NCBI GenBank assembly: GCA_964459445.1
Contig: CAYWMP010000092.1
Span: 1 to 22,877 of the forward strand
Direction: 5' to 3'
Length of the DNA: 22,877 bases
From: CAYWMP01 sp964459445
GTDB taxonomy: Bacteria > Desulfobacterota > DSM-4660 > Desulfatiglandales > HGW-15
A program made the position numbers and the translations under genes. The number at the start of each line of letters is the position of its first letter. The stretch's first letter is position 1. The notes under the pieces are model-generated. The model searched no databases. It had not been told where the DNA came from and saw only the letters and a list, made by a program, of their open reading frames with translations. This document shows positions 22,116-22,877 of the stretch, piece by piece.

Positions 22116-22843
22116 TCGAGGTCCGCAACGTATACAAGACCTTTCATGTGCCTCACGAAGTCAGGGCACTCGTCGATGTCTCGACCGAAATTACCAAAGG
22201 TGAGGTGGTCATTGTGTGCGGCCCCTCCGGCTCCGGGAAAAGCACATTCCTCAGGTGTCTGAATCGTTTGGAGAAGGCTGACAAAGGGCACATTTTTATT
22301 GACGGTGTAGATGTCCTAGACTCCAAGACCAACATCAACCAGCTACGAGCCGAAGTGGGCATGGTCTTTCAGTCCTTTAACCTTTTCCCCCACAAGACCG
22401 TGCAGGATAATGTTATGCTTGCACAAACCGTGGTCCGAAAAAGGTCAAAGAATGATGCCGAGGAAAAGACCAGTCGCCTGCTAAAGAAAGTAGGCATCAG
22501 TGACAAAGCCGGCGCCTTTCCGGACAACCTGTCCGGCGGACAGCAGCAACGGGTGGCCATTGCTCGGGCATTGGCCATGGACCCCAAGGTAATGCTCTTT
22601 GACGAACCGACCTCAGCTCTTGATCCGGAAATGATCGGCGAAGTTCTGGACGTGATGAAGACCCTCGCCAGAGAAGGGATGACCATGGTGGTTGTCTCCC
22701 ATGAAATGGGATTTGCACGTGAGGTGGCCGACAGGGTGATTTTCATGGATGAAGGGGCTATCGTTGAAGTGGGCACACCGGAGCATTTCTTTAAAAATCC
22801 CACCCACGAACGCACAAAGCTCTTTCTGAGTCAGATTCTTTAG
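22112..22843 (+). CDS. Amino-acid ABC transporter ATPase (GlnQ/HisP-like)
   Basis: 243 residues from GTG 22112, which overlaps the permease stop by 4 bp (GTGA), with AAGGAGG 11 nt upstream. An ATG 9 codons earlier (22085) is in frame but adds residues not seen in the family. Walker A GPSGSGKST (37-45), Q-loop VFQSFNLFPH (85-94), signature LSGGQQQR (140-147), Walker B VMLFDEPTSALD (160-171), switch VVSHEM, and the C-terminal FFKNPTHERTKLFLSQIL typical of polar amino-acid importers. A single ATPase should form the homodimeric motor, as in GlnPQ-type systems. It is last in the operon; the remaining 34 bases of the window show nothing. Confidence 0.95.
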   Translation: MIEVRNVYKTFHVPHEVRALVDVSTEITKGEVVIVCGPSGSGKSTFLRCLNRLEKADKGHIFIDGVDVLDSKTNINQLRAEVGMVFQSFNLFPHKTVQDNVMLAQTVVRKRSKNDAEEKTSRLLKKVGISDKAGAFPDNLSGGQQQRVAIARALAMDPKVMLFDEPTSALDPEMIGEVLDVMKTLAREGMTMVVVSHEMGFAREVADRVIFMDEGAIVEVGTPEHFFKNPTHERTKLFLSQIL

Positions 22844-22877
22844 GGCCCTGGCCTATCTTGATTTTATCGGCCGAACC

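Overview
ORGANISM. The window looks like a mid-GC Gram-negative anaerobe, most likely a member of the Desulfobacterota (former Deltaproteobacteria). This rests on overall gene content (dense amino-acid and peptide uptake and catabolism) and on intergenic regions filled with degenerate inverted repeats of kinds I remember from that phylum. It is an inference, because no rRNA or other marker gene is present. No tRNA, rRNA, CRISPR array, prophage or intact insertion sequence was seen. LEFT BLOCK (1-5446, minus strand). A catabolic cluster reads leftward: a DUF6282-type metal-dependent hydrolase, a decayed GntR-family regulator, a class III PLP aminotransferase, a dihydrodipicolinate-reductase/2,4-diaminopentanoate-dehydrogenase-like enzyme, and a fold-III PLP enzyme of the D-serine dehydratase/D-threonine aldolase family. 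Divergent from it (5518-6936, plus) is a GlcD-like FAD oxidase. Together they suggest degradation of an unidentified amino or hydroxy acid. CENTRE (7235-8889). A small cupin (minus) is divergent from an unusual membrane protein (plus). The latter has an N-terminal zinc ribbon, two membrane helices and six tandem 24-residue motifs resembling the c-di-GMP-binding motif of MshEN domains. This is the most original protein in the window. DPP/OPP OPERON (15208-8959, minus). It holds a family 5 solute-binding protein, two permeases and two ATPases in the order A-B-C-D-F. The operon is interrupted by a MITE-like element with 29-bp perfect inverted repeats directly before dppB, an AT-rich inverted repeat between dppB and dppC, and a four-helix-bundle (S23/Avd-like) gene between dppD and dppF. 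RIGHT BLOCK (15966-22843, plus). A MazEF-like toxin-antitoxin pair is followed by an agmatinase/ureohydrolase gene and a polar amino-acid ABC transporter (binding protein, permease, ATPase). The binding protein lies in a perfect head-to-tail tandem duplication of 1815 bp (17531-19345 and 19346-21160). This doubles the binding-protein gene, its promoter region and a highly structured terminator-containing element, and leaves an 18-codon stub of the permease at the junction. The permease has an extra periplasmic domain of about 80 residues. HOW IT FITS. Two ABC importers, an agmatinase, an aminotransferase, a DapB-like amine dehydrogenase, a D-amino-acid-type PLP enzyme and an FAD 2-hydroxyacid oxidase point to a region devoted to scavenging peptides and amino acids. 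Almost every intergenic gap has been colonised by small repeats.
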